A DNA stretch of 64,000 bases from Ophioderma brevispina (GCA_023653785.1 JAMKCH010056824.1:62001-126000), one strand, 5' to 3'. Counted from the first letter of the stretch, positions 11,911 through 23,573 are shown. Program-made: numbers and translations. The notes: a model not told the origin generated them from the sequence alone.

Positions 11911-14900
11911 TGAGAACACCGCTCTTCTAATGAATTAGTTTGCAATGAAATCTTTAAGACTGTTTTACTAAACTACAATCAAAATGAGTAAACTTCTTTT
12001 TAATCAGCCTATAGTTCCGTAGAGAAAAGTATTTCAAGGTTTCTCTTTCTATCAAACACTTAAGATATCGCAAAATTTAGTCCGAAAAATTCGCGTTGTC
12101 ATCTAAAAATATTTTTAGAATTCGCCTTGGTTAAATTGCCAAACTGACAATTAACCAAATTCTTCTCTCCTCTTTTTAGTCTCTCTTATATTAAGTATTA
12201 TTATTAATTTTCTTCATTTTAAATCATATATTATATTTTTCGGTCCAAACCAGCGACAAGTTAGGCATTATTACAAAACTTAAGAACCAAATACAAACTT
12301 TAGGAGAGCTGAAAAAAAGAAATGGTATAACATTATTGGCTTCCATCATTTTAAGGGAATATTCACAACCCGCGCTACGCATAATATTGATACAGTTATT
12401 CAATATGTTTAATTAAAAAAATTATGCAACCAAATTCCATCACCTTAACCCGGCCTTAAACCATATTAAGCACCTTTCGGGTGATGTGAGATGAAAACGA
12501 GGATGAGATGAGGGTATTGTGGGTGGCATGTACTGGTACCTAATTCCTTCAATGCATTCACCGTCCTTACCCTTCTTCTCCTATTGCAATAGTGTTAAAA
12601 CACGGTATTTAAGGGATTGTCGCGGTTTTAACCGGATTTCTTTTTTTGCCCGTAACAAGAAAATGTTTGCACAGTGGAAAAGTATCTTGTAACGCACAAT
12701 GGATGTGCGCAAATGCAATTGAAATTTTGTTTTGGTAATGTGAGAAAGAATAGCGAAACCATATGCATTAACCTCTCATGGTGAGTCGATATACTCCTTA
12801 AGTCGGTTCGTTGATTAAGTGGTAGAAATCAATGAAGACGTACAAATTGGGTTGCTTAAGTCACTTTGGGCCAGTGGTCAGTATAGTGTTCAGGAGAGAA
12901 ATGGCTTATTTTGGAAAAATAAAAAAAACATCATCATTGAACTTTCAATCAAGGCTAAACCATTTAAGTATCCCAGGAAACCAATTACGAGATATATAGA
13001 TTTGAGTGACATGTCAACAACGCTTTCGTGATGGCGATGTGAAGAGATTATCTTGTGATTGAGGAAGGATCATCGGAGTGAAAGCGGATCTTACTTAGGA
13101 TTATCTCACATGTTTAGTTTGGACAGTTTCTACACGCTGCGAGTGAGATAGGATTTTGAAGCTTTCAAGCTTTAAAACAAGTATGGGTCCATACGTGAGC
13201 TATGTGGTTATTGAAAGGCCACGGTATAGGCTAACATTAAGAAACCACTAAATCTCCCACAAAAAGTTTCATAAAAAATAAAATAAAACTAAAAAAACTT
13301 AAAGAGAAGTTACGGTTTTGAGAAAACAGTTAAAATCAGAAGAAAAATATGCTATGAAGGAAAACTCCCAAAAACGTGCATTATTGTATTGACTCAATAC
13401 AACCTCTGAGGTGCACTTGAGTTCTTAACTATATGATACAAATTAATAAATTGAGAGTTTAAAAAAAAAAGAATTGCTATGTAAGTTATTCTAACTTAAT
13501 TATTTCAAATGCATAACTTTTCTTAAACACGAACTTATATCTTATACCGCAGCCCCGGTATTATATCACTCATCTCGTCTCATGATTCAGCGAGCAAAAT
13601 AGCTAATTTCAAGCAGTAATCTCCGGTGTAGAGGACTCCATCACATCCGCTCATACGGACTATCCGTATGCTTAGCGCGCTATACTCTGTTTAATTAGAG
13701 TTAAATTTGAACCATGTTTTCAATTTCACACTAAGGTGTAAGGTGCATCGAATAAAGTAATCGCTGGATAATTAAAAAGATTTGTTTATAAGTAATTTGT
13801 TTCGACCCATGCCCTTTAGGACGGTTAATGCTAACATTAAGTACCCTTTGTGGAAACTAACATGCCGACGATGAGCCGTCGCCAACTCTGCGACGATACT
13901 GAGTATTTCTCCTGCGCACGAGTATAATTTTGGAAATGATGACACTTATCAGGGCATTTCCCTCAGTGGCATGCAAGAGTTAAAATATTTCTTACCGCAT
14001 GGCAGAAGAATATTTTAAATTACAAGTCGATTAAAATGATTTCAGTATATGGGCGGAGGTTGCGAAGAACCATATGACCATAAACGTCTTCGCTCTAAAT
14101 TTGTACACGGATAATGTAGTTATGTACAAATGGTTAACCATTTGTTTTACTCTAATGCTACCCTGAAGCCAACAGACTTGCATAGACCTGTTTAAACCAC
14201 TGATTCATTACATTACTCATAAAACGGACATTAGTGTTAATTGCATTATGGTAAAATTGGCTTATAAATGGTTAGCAAACATCTTTTCAGCTCTACAAAT
14301 AATATGTGTTTGTATTTTGGTGGCAACTATGTGTTAGTGTCACTAATAAATAGTTGTCCCGAGAATACAATCACATGAAGGCAACACCGTTTTATATGTA
14401 TCTGTATAGGAAGAACTGAAGAGGATGGCCTTCAGCTTTGACCCAAATGGCACCAGGGGTCTTTTATAAAACATATTATGACTTCCCCCAGACCCCCAAT
14501 CATCAGGTGAAAAAGATCTAGAGTTTTGCAGATTGAAAGCTCCCTAAAGGTGAGCAAAATTGAGTTGTGGTACAAAAATAATTAACTATAAATTATTATC
14601 TAATATGACTTATTTGCAGTTACTGCGCAAGATTATTCAAAGTTATTTTGGCTACAAAGTATCAGTAGAGTTCAACAAATGATTCAACAATTGTTTACAC
14701 AACTACTTTATCGTTGCAAAATTAGAGTGTAACGCCGTACGCTTACACTATGAGCTGTAAAATCTCAATTCCCTGGACAATATACCCCCTGGTTTTTGGG
14801 TATTGATATATGATACCCAGAGCACAACAAAGTCAGTTCATGTCAATTGTACTTACAAGTAAAACATGCTGAACTGTGTCCTTAGTGGAGGGCATATTGA

Positions 14901-15510
14901 ACTCATAGTGTATTCCTTATCGCCTCTTATTAAATGACTCGCCTGTGACAGATTTTCGATAGACAAACTTCGGCAAAACTCTCCAATGTTTGATTACCGC
15001 AGTTAAAAATGACAGATTTATTTTTTTAATGTGCACATGAAACTTCTGGAATTTTCATTGAAGAATGAAAATGTGACGGTGTTAAATTTGAAACTTTGTT
15101 AGATATCTCTTTCTACCTTAGGCTTAGAATTTATCAATCACTCCTCGTCATACAGGTTGCGTATAGGCGTTTACGGTTCTTCGTAAACCTCCCAGTATAA
15201 CATGAGGTCCTCTTATTTGTACGCTTACTGTGATCATTTTTTTTAGTTTACATCAGAATTTGAGTAGTTTAAATCATTCAGTAAATGATCTATGTTGATT
15301 AATTAACAAGATTTTTAGGTCAAATCAGTGGTTTTTGTTTTCAGTGTTCATTAAGTAACCCCCCACAACAAAAACACAATACAAATAAACAAAACAAAAA
15401 TTTAATATAAAAACACCAAAAAAGATAAGAAGACTAAAAACAAAACAAAAAGAAAATTTGGACGTGAAACTATTTACCTTTACAACCTTATTTGAAAGAA
15501 TTTAGCTTTT
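11911..15510. other. No gene seen
   Basis: 3.6 kb without a supported gene. The single plus-strand ORF at 12819-13031 has no recognised motif. A run of A-rich low complexity occurs near 13260-13300 and 15360-15450. Confidence 0.5.
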
Positions 15511-15518
15511 GTTAGTGG

Positions 15519-15953
15519 TCAGTGCGTAACCAGCTTTTTTCAGGGGGGCACACACATTTTAGGGGGGGGGGGGGGGGGAGGAAGGGCACCGGAGGGAGCA
15601 GCATGGGCGCAAATTTTCGGGTAGTAGACCCAAATTTTTTTTCACGTCGGGATCGAAATTCTGAAGATCGGGGGGGGGAGGTGGGTTGGCACATACTGTA
15701 CGCCCTCGTGATGCGTTTGATTGCGTGAAAAATGGCCATTTTTATGCATCTACAATGCGTCACGTAACTTATGCCCAACAAAAATAAGCACATTAGCATA
15801 GATTAACATTTCTTAGTATGGTATAATAGTACAGGTATGTGTGGCTTAGTGTAAAATAGACACATGTGCAGAAAATACTAATTTTTCAGGGGGCAAAAGG
15901 GGGGGGGGCAAGATTCCCACAGGGGGCAGTTGCCCCTCGGGTTTACGCCACTG
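15519..15953. mobile_element. Decayed DNA-transposon-like element with CAGTGGCGTA-type ends
   Basis: Left end GTCAGTGCGTAACCAGC and right end GGTTTACGCCACTG are imperfect inverted repeats, followed on each side by long G runs (15559-15579, 15669-15678, 15898-15910). TAGTG lies just outside both ends and may be the target duplication. The overlapping ORFs at 15512-15799 and 15522-15728 are G-run artefacts. Confidence 0.55.
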
Positions 15954-15989
15954 GTAGTGTTTTGAGTAAAAAAATCTAAAGAAATCATT

Positions 15990-16480
15990 CAAAGACAATT
16001 TCTGAAGTCTAATTTATTATTTTTTTTAAAAATTTGCACATTCCGAATCCAAGTTATACTCATTTGAATAACATCCACCATTTCCAGACTTACACATCTG
16101 GGAAACTTGCTTCAGGAAAGTTTGGCTTTATATCCATAAATCAAATGATAATAAAGGGTCTCTTTCTTTTATCAAGTCTTGTGATACGTATTTTCACCTT
16201 CAAATGTTTCCTCTGCAATATGTGTGTTTCAAGAACTGCAAAACCTGCAATGGAGTGTTTCTTCTAAGAAAGGGCTAACCAAGAAAAGATTTTGAATATG
16301 AGTATAAAGTAAAAAAACTTTCCATTTTGATATGAAAGTGTAAACTCAATGGATCTGTCTTGTCACGCGTGTAATAGAAACTGGAGCAAGTTACCCAGAT
16401 GTGAACAGTTCAGGAAATTGGGTTGTTGATATTCAACTCGGGTTTGGCACGAGTAAAGTTTCCATTTTTTTAATTCTTAA
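15990..16480. repeat. Interspersed repeat family G, copy 2
   Basis: Same block order as 11170-11910: AATCCAAGTTATACTCATTT, ACACATCTGGGAAACTTGC, then the inverted GCAAGTTACCCAGATGTG and CTCGGGTTTGGCACG. The ORF at 16034-16267 lies inside the repeat. Confidence 0.65.
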
Positions 16481-16707
16481 ACAGCTGTGAAAATGTAACA
16501 TTTCATTGGCTTGATGCCCGGTTCAAATCGTTTAATTGACCCAGGTAGTACGTACTCGCTGCGTATTGAACTTATTTTTTGGTTGAAGCGGCTCGCGTCA
16601 TACCGCCCTTTTGCTACTTTCGTGAAATATTCTCGCGCGTCTGCCAACGTTGCGTATGCTTGTTGCGTTCCAGCGGGTTGTTCGAATGTTTTCACTGGGT
16701 GAGGCAT
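16477..16707 (-). CDS. Unassigned ORF, 76 residues
   Basis: A minus-strand ORF in DNA that is richer in G+C and CpG than its neighbours. The predicted protein is polar and well mixed, with segments such as QQAYATLADAREYFTKVAKG and SSIRSEYVLPGSIKRFEPG, unlike the low-complexity or cysteine-rich products of chance ORFs here. I recognise no family. There is no signal peptide or membrane segment. It abuts the end of repeat copy G2 and a MITE, so it could be a scrap of a transposon protein, an isolated exon or chance. Start and end are those of the open frame only. Confidence 0.25.
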   Translation of the reverse strand: MPHPVKTFEQPAGTQQAYATLADAREYFTKVAKGRYDASRFNQKISSIRSEYVLPGSIKRFEPGIKPMKCYIFTAV

Positions 16708-16794
16708 TCCTTTCTTGGTGTTTGTATTTAACTGTACAGTATCCCAAAATTGGGTTAAAGATGACCTTAAATGATATTGCTGTTTCGAATGAGA

Positions 16795-16979
16795 AATAAA
16801 GGTATGATTTTGGAACCGGTACTCTCTTTTACGACGAATTGAAACCCGGCGAAACCATTAATTTTTGCGTGGAAGAACTCGGCCTCCGGCCCTGCGTTCT
16901 TCAACTTAAAATAAGGCTATCGTCCTTGGGTTTCAATTCGTCGTAAAGAGGTACCGGTTCCCAAAATCATACCTTTATT
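16795..16979. mobile_element. MITE with ~52 bp inverted ends
   Basis: Ends AATAAAGGTATGATTTTGG and its complement, with arms continuing through ACCGGTA and TTTACGACGAATTGAAACCC. The middle forms a further GC-rich hairpin around CTCGGCCTCCGGCC. About 185 bp, no ORF. Confidence 0.85.
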
Positions 16980-17487
16980 CTTTCTAATTTAGACATTCAG
17001 AAACTAAACCAACTTTTCGCTTACAAGGAATTCCATACAGATTTTGTTTACTACCCTACAATAAAATTAGTAAAATCTTTTTGAATCAAGCCTGTACACA
17101 CAATTAAATCCATAAAAACAACTTTTTTTTCTACAATCGTAAACACCTGTCATACAGCTGATGTAGAACACTTAACGGTTTTGGTGTTGTGTTTTACTTT
17201 GTAGGTGTCCGGAATTTTGACGAATTAAAATGTATAGGCAGATAATAGAGGGAAATAACAGGGCCAGCGGGGTGGGGAGCTCATCAAAGTTAATTTGTCA
17301 AACTTTTTGACACATTTTTGTAAACAAATTGAATAAAAAAACTTTGATAATTTTGACACTTCGATACGTAGTTTAAAAGTTATCAAGAACTTGGTGGGTC
17401 CCCGTTGACACATTTTTCGCATCAAAACAAAAGCTTAATTTGTTTTTTAAAAGTATGTAGATGAAACTCAGGGTCCTGCTGCTTTAA

Positions 17488-18258
17488 GCCGGTGTGGCAG
17501 GAGATTATGTTCCGCCGAAACTCATTAGTGTAGGATGTTAAGTATATTTGCATTTTTTTTGGCTAAGGATGCTTTTTGGGATCATTGGATAGAGTAGACC
17601 ATCCAGGTATCAGAAAAGTATTGGTCAGGTTTTGTTGTCGTTAAAAAGCGTTTGGCCGGCATCTTGGATTTAATAAGGCCGACATTTCCAAAGGTTTTGA
17701 CCTATATCTTTGGTCTGAGCAATCATTGGAAGTCAAATTTGGTGGCCAAGCCTATGTTTTCAATACATGGGAGTGCATGGAAATGATAATTAAGCTAATA
17801 TATCCAGCTGTGTTTGGTAACACCCTCGCCATAATGGGGGGAGGGGGGGGCGATCGTACCACGCCGTGCCCATACTCAGTCCCCCTTTGAGGATTTCTAT
17901 AGGGTGTATAATTCTTATGCTTTTGGTGTCATTGGATATAATAAACATCTGTATCAGAAAAGTATTGGCGCATTTTTTTTCTGAAAGTATTTGACGCCAT
18001 CTTGGATTTCAAAATGGCCGCATTTCCAAAGATTTTGCAAATCCACAATGCACCAAAAAAGCATCCTTAGCAAAAAAAAAATGCACAAGTTTGAAATCGT
18101 AACTGACAGCCTACACTACATAGGCCACCTATATACCCGGTAAAGAATAGGGCACCGTTTAGTGACTCTTCACGCAACAATAGTTCACGCTTTATTCCGT
18201 TGTCGTATATGGAGCCCGGCCTCTGACTACCGGCGGCCTATCTCCCTTTACAACTGGC
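17488..18258. mobile_element. MITE family A copy split by another element
   Basis: The left end (GCCGGTGTGGCAGGAGATTA, 17488-17524) and the body plus right end (18136-18258, with CTCTTCACGCAACAATAG and CACGCTTTATTCCGTTGTCG) belong to the family seen at 8186-8530. About 600 bp of unrelated foldback DNA separates them, so the MITE was there first. Confidence 0.7.
17527..18119. mobile_element. Foldback element nested in a MITE
   Basis: Outer inverted ends: AGTGTAGGATGTTAAG at the left and the complement of CCTACACTAC at the right, each followed by a T- or A-run and GCTAAGGATGCTTTTT or its complement. Inside, a block holding ATCAGAAAAGTATTGG, CATCTTGGATTT and ATTTCCAAAG occurs twice in direct orientation (about 17585-17700 and 17930-18030). 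A G-run lies at 17838-17850. No ORF. Confidence 0.7.
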
Positions 18259-19248
18259 GGGAGAAAAAATATACATTATGTAAGAAGGCCACCTCGATAA
18301 TAATGTATACAGTTTAGGCGTTGCGTCCCGGGGGGACTTATATGGTGCGTGAACAAGAAGACGCTTTAAAAGGTCCTTTTGACAACAGGCGATGTACGGC
18401 GTGTCAAAAAATATGGGAAAATGTGTTTACGGTATGTGAATACACGCTAACTAAGTCGAGAATATCAAAATATCATCAAAAATCATGTAAATGGGAAGTA
18501 ACACAATAGGCAAGATAATAGAGTATATTAAGTCACAATGCAGTGTTTACTTGTTTAGGAAAAACAGAACAAATTACTTGTTTATACGGATGTTTTTATA
18601 GTCGGTGAAAATGCTTATTTAGGGTTGCATTTGTAAGTCTATGTTCACGCTACACCTTGAATACAAGCTCTTTACAGCCTCAATGAGGCGGTCGTGGTCA
18701 ATAAAAATTATAATTTTGAGGTCTGTGATCTTATACTTGTGAGAACCGTGAAACAGAAGACACTTGAAGATAATGCACGGTTTGATTTTTGGTGCAGTGA
18801 AATTTTGTTATACACAGTACCAATTACATAGTTGTGATAAACCCCTTATTCTTACTTGACCAAAGGGACCGGATACTTTTTGCGAAGAGGGACTGTGAGC
18901 CGCAGCGACTGTTCAAAAACAATAATAAGGTACAGGGCCTTATTAATATTTTGTGCAATCTAGAAGTGTAGAAAAAATGATTCGTTCTATAAGTAGTTAT
19001 GTTTCTACGGGTTACAAAGTCTTTCCTAAATTCACATATATGCACTGGAAGTTTGTTAACAACGCCGCTCTTAAAATTTCTTCAAAATATCCGTGCAAAG
19101 TGCAATTCCTGTCCACGTTATAGCCATGTGTCTCTAAGACAGAACAAATTGGAAATGATTCCTATATAATTGCCACATTAATGTCATATTCACGCTTTAC
19201 ATACTGGACGAATCGAACACATTTTGCCATTCTATGAATTAACACTTA
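18259..19248. other. No gene seen
   Basis: No supported feature. The small ORFs at 18321-18509 (plus) and 18824-19045 (minus) carry no recognised motif. Confidence 0.45.
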
Positions 19249-20006
19249 AACTGATAAGGGGTTTGCACTTCGTTAGTGCATAGGGGGTTCTAGGGAACAA
19301 TTCATTATATAACCACTTAACCAAGGAAATTTTAGATGAATCAACCAATGTGTAGAGGATTCAAAGACATCAACAATTAAGAAATAACAACTGAACAAAA
19401 TTGTTCAGTAAGAAAATTAGGGGCAACACATGTTTACTTTTGCGCAAATGGCGAAAAAGACACTAATGCGTTTCTGCATTTGCTACGGAACTGATTCACC
19501 TAGACTTTGCTTATTGCTTTAAGTGGTGAAGATGAACTATAATTTAACATATTAAGAACAAATGGAATGTCTTGTGCCATTTTATATGTTTTAGGTTACT
19601 TGTATAATTTACCATTAGGTTCCACAGTAAAACGCTATACGATGTATATAAATATTAGACCAAATGGCCTTACTATACTTTCAAGAATTTTTTGATTAAT
19701 TATTTACTTGTTTATGTCACTAGTGTATGCATTATGAAATCGAATCCCAGTACCTCTATTAAGATTTTTAATTTTTGTCATGGGCACTTCCGTTAGTGCA
19801 TCAAGGGGGGGGGGCTCATAGGGAACCATGCTAAGAAACGCAAAAACGACGCGATGGATTGATTTTTTTTTTGCACCAATCATCCGCAATGAAATTTAGA
19901 CAAATACAAAAAATATAAACCAAATATATTGCAGCGTTAAAAAACGCCGGCCGAAAACAAAAAATGGTCCCTAGGAACCCCCCCCCTATGCAGTTAAGTG
20001 TTAAAT
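19249..20006. mobile_element. Foldback element with TTAACACTTAA-type ends
   Basis: Left end ATTAACACTTAAACTGATAAG leads to GGGGGTTCTAGGGAAC; the right end is the inverted counterpart (GGTCCCTAGGAACCCC, then CAGTTAAGTGTTAAATG). An internal third copy of the GTTAGTGCAT/GGGAACC block lies at 19783-19832. About 760 bp. The minus ORFs at 19704-20094 overlap it and look like chance. Confidence 0.6.
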
Positions 20007-20360
20007 GAATGTCTGTGTAGGGATCGTCGAGTTCTAAAACACAAACGGAAACAAAAGCGGAAAACACACGCACACAACAAACAAAAGCAAACAAACAAAC
20101 ATTATTTATTTTGAGAATTGTATTAACATGGTAATATAGTATCTGGTATAAAGGTCCTTGACCAAGAACGAAAAATGGGCCTCATTTTTCTTAGAATTGC
20201 CCTTTAAGCATCTTTTCATGGTGCAGGAAATTCTCAGGAGAAATATGGAAATAATTCTATCACTATACGCATGGACGTCAAAGGTCAGAAATACATTTTA
20301 AACACAAACAAATGAGCCTTGTGCCACAAGTGATCTGAATTTGATATAATTACAGCTTTA

Positions 20361-20694
20361 ATGATTTTAATCAGTTTGGATCAAGAATCTGGTATGGCAA
20401 AACACAATCCATCTATACAATTCAAAGTTACACTTACCAATTCTAATCTTACACAAAGTTCTTCCAGTTCATTTATGTCCCCAACTAAAAGTAGCGTTGC
20501 AGTTCAACGATATATGTCCTTACGGCGAATACTCCACAAGACAGCGTAGTCAAGTTCATAGCCCATGGTATATTCCAAGTGAATCTTCTCAGTCCCGATA
20601 TAAATGTCCAGCAGTTAATGGCGACGGGGTACTTCCTCAACGCACTAATATTCTGCAATACAATCCGGGTATTCTACCATCAGTCTGCCGCTAA
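20361..20694 (+). CDS. Possible 3' terminal exon of an unidentified gene
   Basis: Two overlapping open frames; the better candidate (20497-20694) runs 65 codons to TAA at 20692-20694. A good acceptor, AGCGTTGCAG, ends at 20495, and another, CTTCCAG, ends near 20468. The predicted peptide is mixed and polar (segments CPYGEYSTRQRSQVHSPWYI and LQYNPGILPSVCR) without recognised domain or membrane segment. An AATAAA follows 47 bases after the stop. Acceptor, open frame, stop and poly(A) signal in the right order suggest a last exon, but no upstream exon was found and the family is unknown. Confidence 0.3.
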
Positions 20695-20740
20695 TGTCCT
20701 CATTTAGGACGACAAACTAGAATCCCTTTTGATTCCAAAA

Positions 20741-20746
20741 AATAAA
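20741..20746 (+). promoter_or_regulatory. Polyadenylation signal AATAAA
   Basis: Canonical AATAAA 47 bases downstream of the TAA that closes the possible terminal exon at 20692-20694. It is only meaningful if that exon is real. Confidence 0.3.
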
Positions 20747-21367
20747 GCTCTTCTGGCTTAAAAGACGACAGCAGACAGTTCAGCTAACAAGCCCCGGCGG
20801 CCTCCAAATAATTATTATAAATCCTGGCACTATGTAAAGCACACATCTACCATTATTGTCGAGCGGGAGCTATGCGCTTACTCTCTATCTCCTGGTACAT
20901 CTGCTGCACCTGAGTGGCCTTAGACGTGGCGACAAGGTGATATACTACGGGGGTGCACGCTAGATTTCCCCTTGGATGTCTTGGGGGGGGGGTGGGTAAT
21001 AATTCAGGTTACATCATCATCTGCATAAACATTCTTGTACTGTCAATCAGATTTCACATAAAATGACATCATCTGATTGCACATTTTATCTAAAATAACT
21101 CCATGGAGATAACCTATTTTTGCAATCTGTTTGATCTCAAAGCAGCACAAGTTGACCCAGTTCTAATTTAAATCTTGGGATTCCCCATTTCCTCCTCTTG
21201 TGCAATCATCTAGTTGTAAACAACAGATGTGATCTCAATATAGCACTATAGGGGAATTCACTATTCTCTTTTCAACACAAACAAATTACTTTTCCCGTGA
21301 GAAATCTTTTCTCAAATAAAATTGAGAAATAAAATATTTTCAACCACAAAATCGAGGTTAATATAAC

Positions 21368-21545
21368 AATGGATAAGGATGGATATGGACGAATGGGTGG
21401 ATGGATGGATGCGGATGAATTGATGGGTGGAAAATGGATGGGTGAGTGGGTGATGGATGGATGATGGATCGATATTTCAATTTCCAGAGCAATTTGCTAA
21501 GAGATGGGTCAGTCGATCAATCGAATGGATAATGGATCAATATCG
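21368..21545. repeat. Degenerate GGAT/GGTG microsatellite
   Basis: Imperfect tetranucleotide array (GATG/GGTG units) broken by short unrelated bases. Confidence 0.85.
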
Positions 21546-22097
21546 ATTGGCCAAGCGAAGTATATCTCAATTATTTTTTAACTATTGGCCTATATGTGAT
21601 TCAGTCTGGCTCTCTCATTGAAGTTGACCGATTCTTTAGCACATACCTGAAGTAACGCAGAATATACTAATAAAAAGGGGCTTGACAGTAATTGATGACC
21701 GATAATGCTGTCGGTGTGTAGGACCTTTCTGATTTTTACTTCCTTCGCCAGCATCCAACTTGATTACTATTATTTTAGAGAAGTGACTACGACTACCGGT
21801 CACATAACACATAAATGTCTACTAAGCAGCGATTAATAATAAACATTTTGAGATGATCAGTGATGGTGAATAACTCAGTAAAACGGCTCGAAAGTACAGC
21901 TATCAATTTCGTTGATTGCAACAATTAGTGAATCGTTTTTTACAGCGAAACATTCAATGGGCTACTATTTCCGTTTCTAACAATTAAGGCATGAGAAAAA
22001 TGGGAATTCCGAGGGGAAGTGACCGAGAATTCAACACCGAGAAAAGTTACACAAAACGACCAGGAGATCCCATAATGGAGTTAGGACAACATTTGAG

Positions 22098-22526
22098 ATG
22101 CGCTTGATGCGTGTCCGCAAGAATGCTACTGCTCGCGAACGACGTCGGTTGGCGGAAGTTAACCGCGCCTATACAGAATTGAGTCGACAAGTTCCCCAAC
22201 AGCTATTGGGAAACGCAACCAAGTTGGAAGTTTTGCGCGGAGCAACGCACTATATTCATATGCTCATGGTGATATTGGGAAAAACTGAGATTTTTGATCA
22301 TCAGAAAGGTGGCAATACCTCAGAGTTTTGTTATGAGAGTGATCTAAGCATGTTGAATGGGAGCGGTCGTCGGTCAGGTGTTGATGCTGCAGCTGACGGC
22401 CGCGGTCGCGGCATCGAAACGCGCGATTCGTCCGACGTCACTAATATTTTTCCTCATACCATAACAGCTACTGTCCCGTTTTCATCCACGTGCCACTCAA
22501 CCATCAGGTGGGGAGCATGGATTTGA
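22098..22526 (+). CDS. bHLH transcription factor, single-exon ORF
   Basis: 142 residues, with the bHLH domain near the N-terminus (about residues 6-60). The basic region KNATARERRRLAEVN has the E-R--R DNA-contact residues; helix 1 continues RAYTELSRQVP, the loop is QQLLGNAT, and helix 2 is KLEVLRGATHYIHML. bHLH proteins dimerise and bind E-box DNA (CANNTG) in the nucleus. The basic region has Ala-Thr where myogenic factors (MyoD class) have their diagnostic Ala-Thr, but Glu replaces the third myogenic-code residue (Lys), and the helix 2 LEVLRGA-YI is nearer achaete-scute or MRF types in general. The C-terminal 80 residues are Ser/Gly/Arg-rich with no known domain. The frame is open upstream to 22023 without another ATG, so 22098 is the likely start, or else a 5' exon is joined. 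Orthology is unresolved. Confidence 0.75.
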   Translation: MRLMRVRKNATARERRRLAEVNRAYTELSRQVPQQLLGNATKLEVLRGATHYIHMLMVILGKTEIFDHQKGGNTSEFCYESDLSMLNGSGRRSGVDAAADGRGRGIETRDSSDVTNIFPHTITATVPFSSTCHSTIRWGAWI

Positions 22527-22587
22527 TATGTTATTTTGTATATTTTGTTTATTAATTCATTCATTTTTTTTATTTGCTTGAGTGTTT

Positions 22588-23110
22588 TTAAAGCCACTAT
22601 TTCTCCAAAATGTAACAAATCCAATTTTTCATCAAAGTCCATTTTATGGACAGTTTTATTTGAAATTGTTGTAGTATAAAGACTCCCTGTAAGTGGCTAA
22701 GCGTAACACGCCGTATTTGTCAAGAAATGTTGATTTTATGCTTTGTTTACTAATAAAAGTCGGGATCCGACTTTTGAAAGTACATGTCATACCAGGCATG
22801 AGAATCTTCAGTTTTAAAAAACTGAATTCAGTTTTTTTTGGCCCGAATTTACGCGTTTTGATTTATTTTCAGCCCGATTTGGGGTATTTCTGCTGGATTT
22901 CACGCGTTTTTTCAGTTTTTTTCCGCTTTCAGTTTTTTTTCTGAAAGTTCATTCTCAGGGCCTGATATACATGTAGATTAGTCGTAAATGGCATCTTCAA
23001 GACAGCTTTAAAGTGCTAAAGTGTCTGTTTTTCACAAAGAACAGTAATATAAGGTGTTGATATGACCTAACACTAACATTTTAGAAACAAAATGGGCATT
23101 TGTAGCCTAA
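22588..23110 (+). repeat. Inverted-end repeat family E, copy 2 (interrupted)
   Basis: Aligns by eye with 29676-30005: shared blocks TTTAAAGCCACTAT, CATCAAAGTCCATTTT, GTATTTGTCAAGAAAT, AAAGTCGGGATCCGACTTTT and GGTGTTGATATGACCTAACA. About 190 bases (22780-22975) are an insertion absent from the other copy. Confidence 0.8.
22780..22975. mobile_element. Small inverted-end insertion within repeat E
   Basis: Flanked by ACATGTCATACCAGGCATGAGAAT-like and complementary ATTCTCAGGGCCTGATATACATGT ends (about 20 matching bases). The interior consists of CAGTTTT and ACGCGTTTT units. The plus ORF at 22693-22944 crosses it and is not a gene. Confidence 0.6.
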
Positions 23111-23200
23111 TTTATGCAATGAACACTAAAAAAAACCAAGCGTTATATTTAACGTCTCGTTTAATATTTAAATGTTCAGAAAAAAAGTGTAATATTATAT

Positions 23201-23313
23201 AGAGGCTGGGAGAAACTGGCGAGCACAGGATTAAATAAAGACGAAAAATACACGGTCTCGAACCCGGTCCTCCCGCTATCTAGGCGTGAGAATTACCACT
23301 GGACCACAGAGGA
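23201..23313 (-). mobile_element. tRNA-derived SINE, copy 1
   Basis: On the minus strand a tRNA-like head (23313 down to about 23252) shows an A-box region GTGGTCCAGTGG and a B box GGGTTCGAGACC, close to tRNA-Gly/Glu sequences. The anticodon arm (CTC-CGC against GCG-GAG) still folds, but the acceptor stem does not pair, so it is a SINE head or tRNA pseudogene rather than a tRNA gene. The tail (23253 down to 23201) recurs at 23523-23573. Confidence 0.65.
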
Positions 23314-23522
23314 CTGTGTTTACGTGGATACCAGAGAAACGAGCGCTAATGTACTTCAGTCTTTATTTCAGAGTTCAAGCGGTCGTAATTATATATTTTA
23401 GAAGAGGTGGGCCTATGCATGATTCTAGCAGAATCTATGACGATGCGAAACCCAAATTCAATGCACGCGAGGATCAAGTAGGCCTAAATGATACAACCCG
23501 AGAAAGTAACTAACAATATATT

Positions 23523-23573
23523 GAGGCTCTGAGAACTGGCGAGCACAGAATTAAATAAAGACGAAAAATACAC
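23523..23573 (-). mobile_element. SINE tail, second copy
   Basis: About 50 bases matching 23201-23253 (blocks ACTGGCGAGCACAG and TTAAATAAAGACGAAAAATA). The tRNA-like head that should follow is replaced by the foldback element starting at 23574. Confidence 0.7.

Noticed and set aside
15512..15799. Paired ORFs on both strands around G runs
   Set aside because: Gly/Arg- and Pro-rich products of homopolymer tracts within a transposon remnant.
22098..22526. Direct assignment as MyoD or Myf5
   Set aside because: One myogenic-code residue is changed, the loop and helix 2 differ, and the usual Cys/His-rich flank is missing; only bHLH is safe.
23250..23313. A functional tRNA gene
   Set aside because: A and B boxes and anticodon arm are visible but the acceptor stem does not pair, and the sequence is joined to a repeated tail, so it is SINE-derived.
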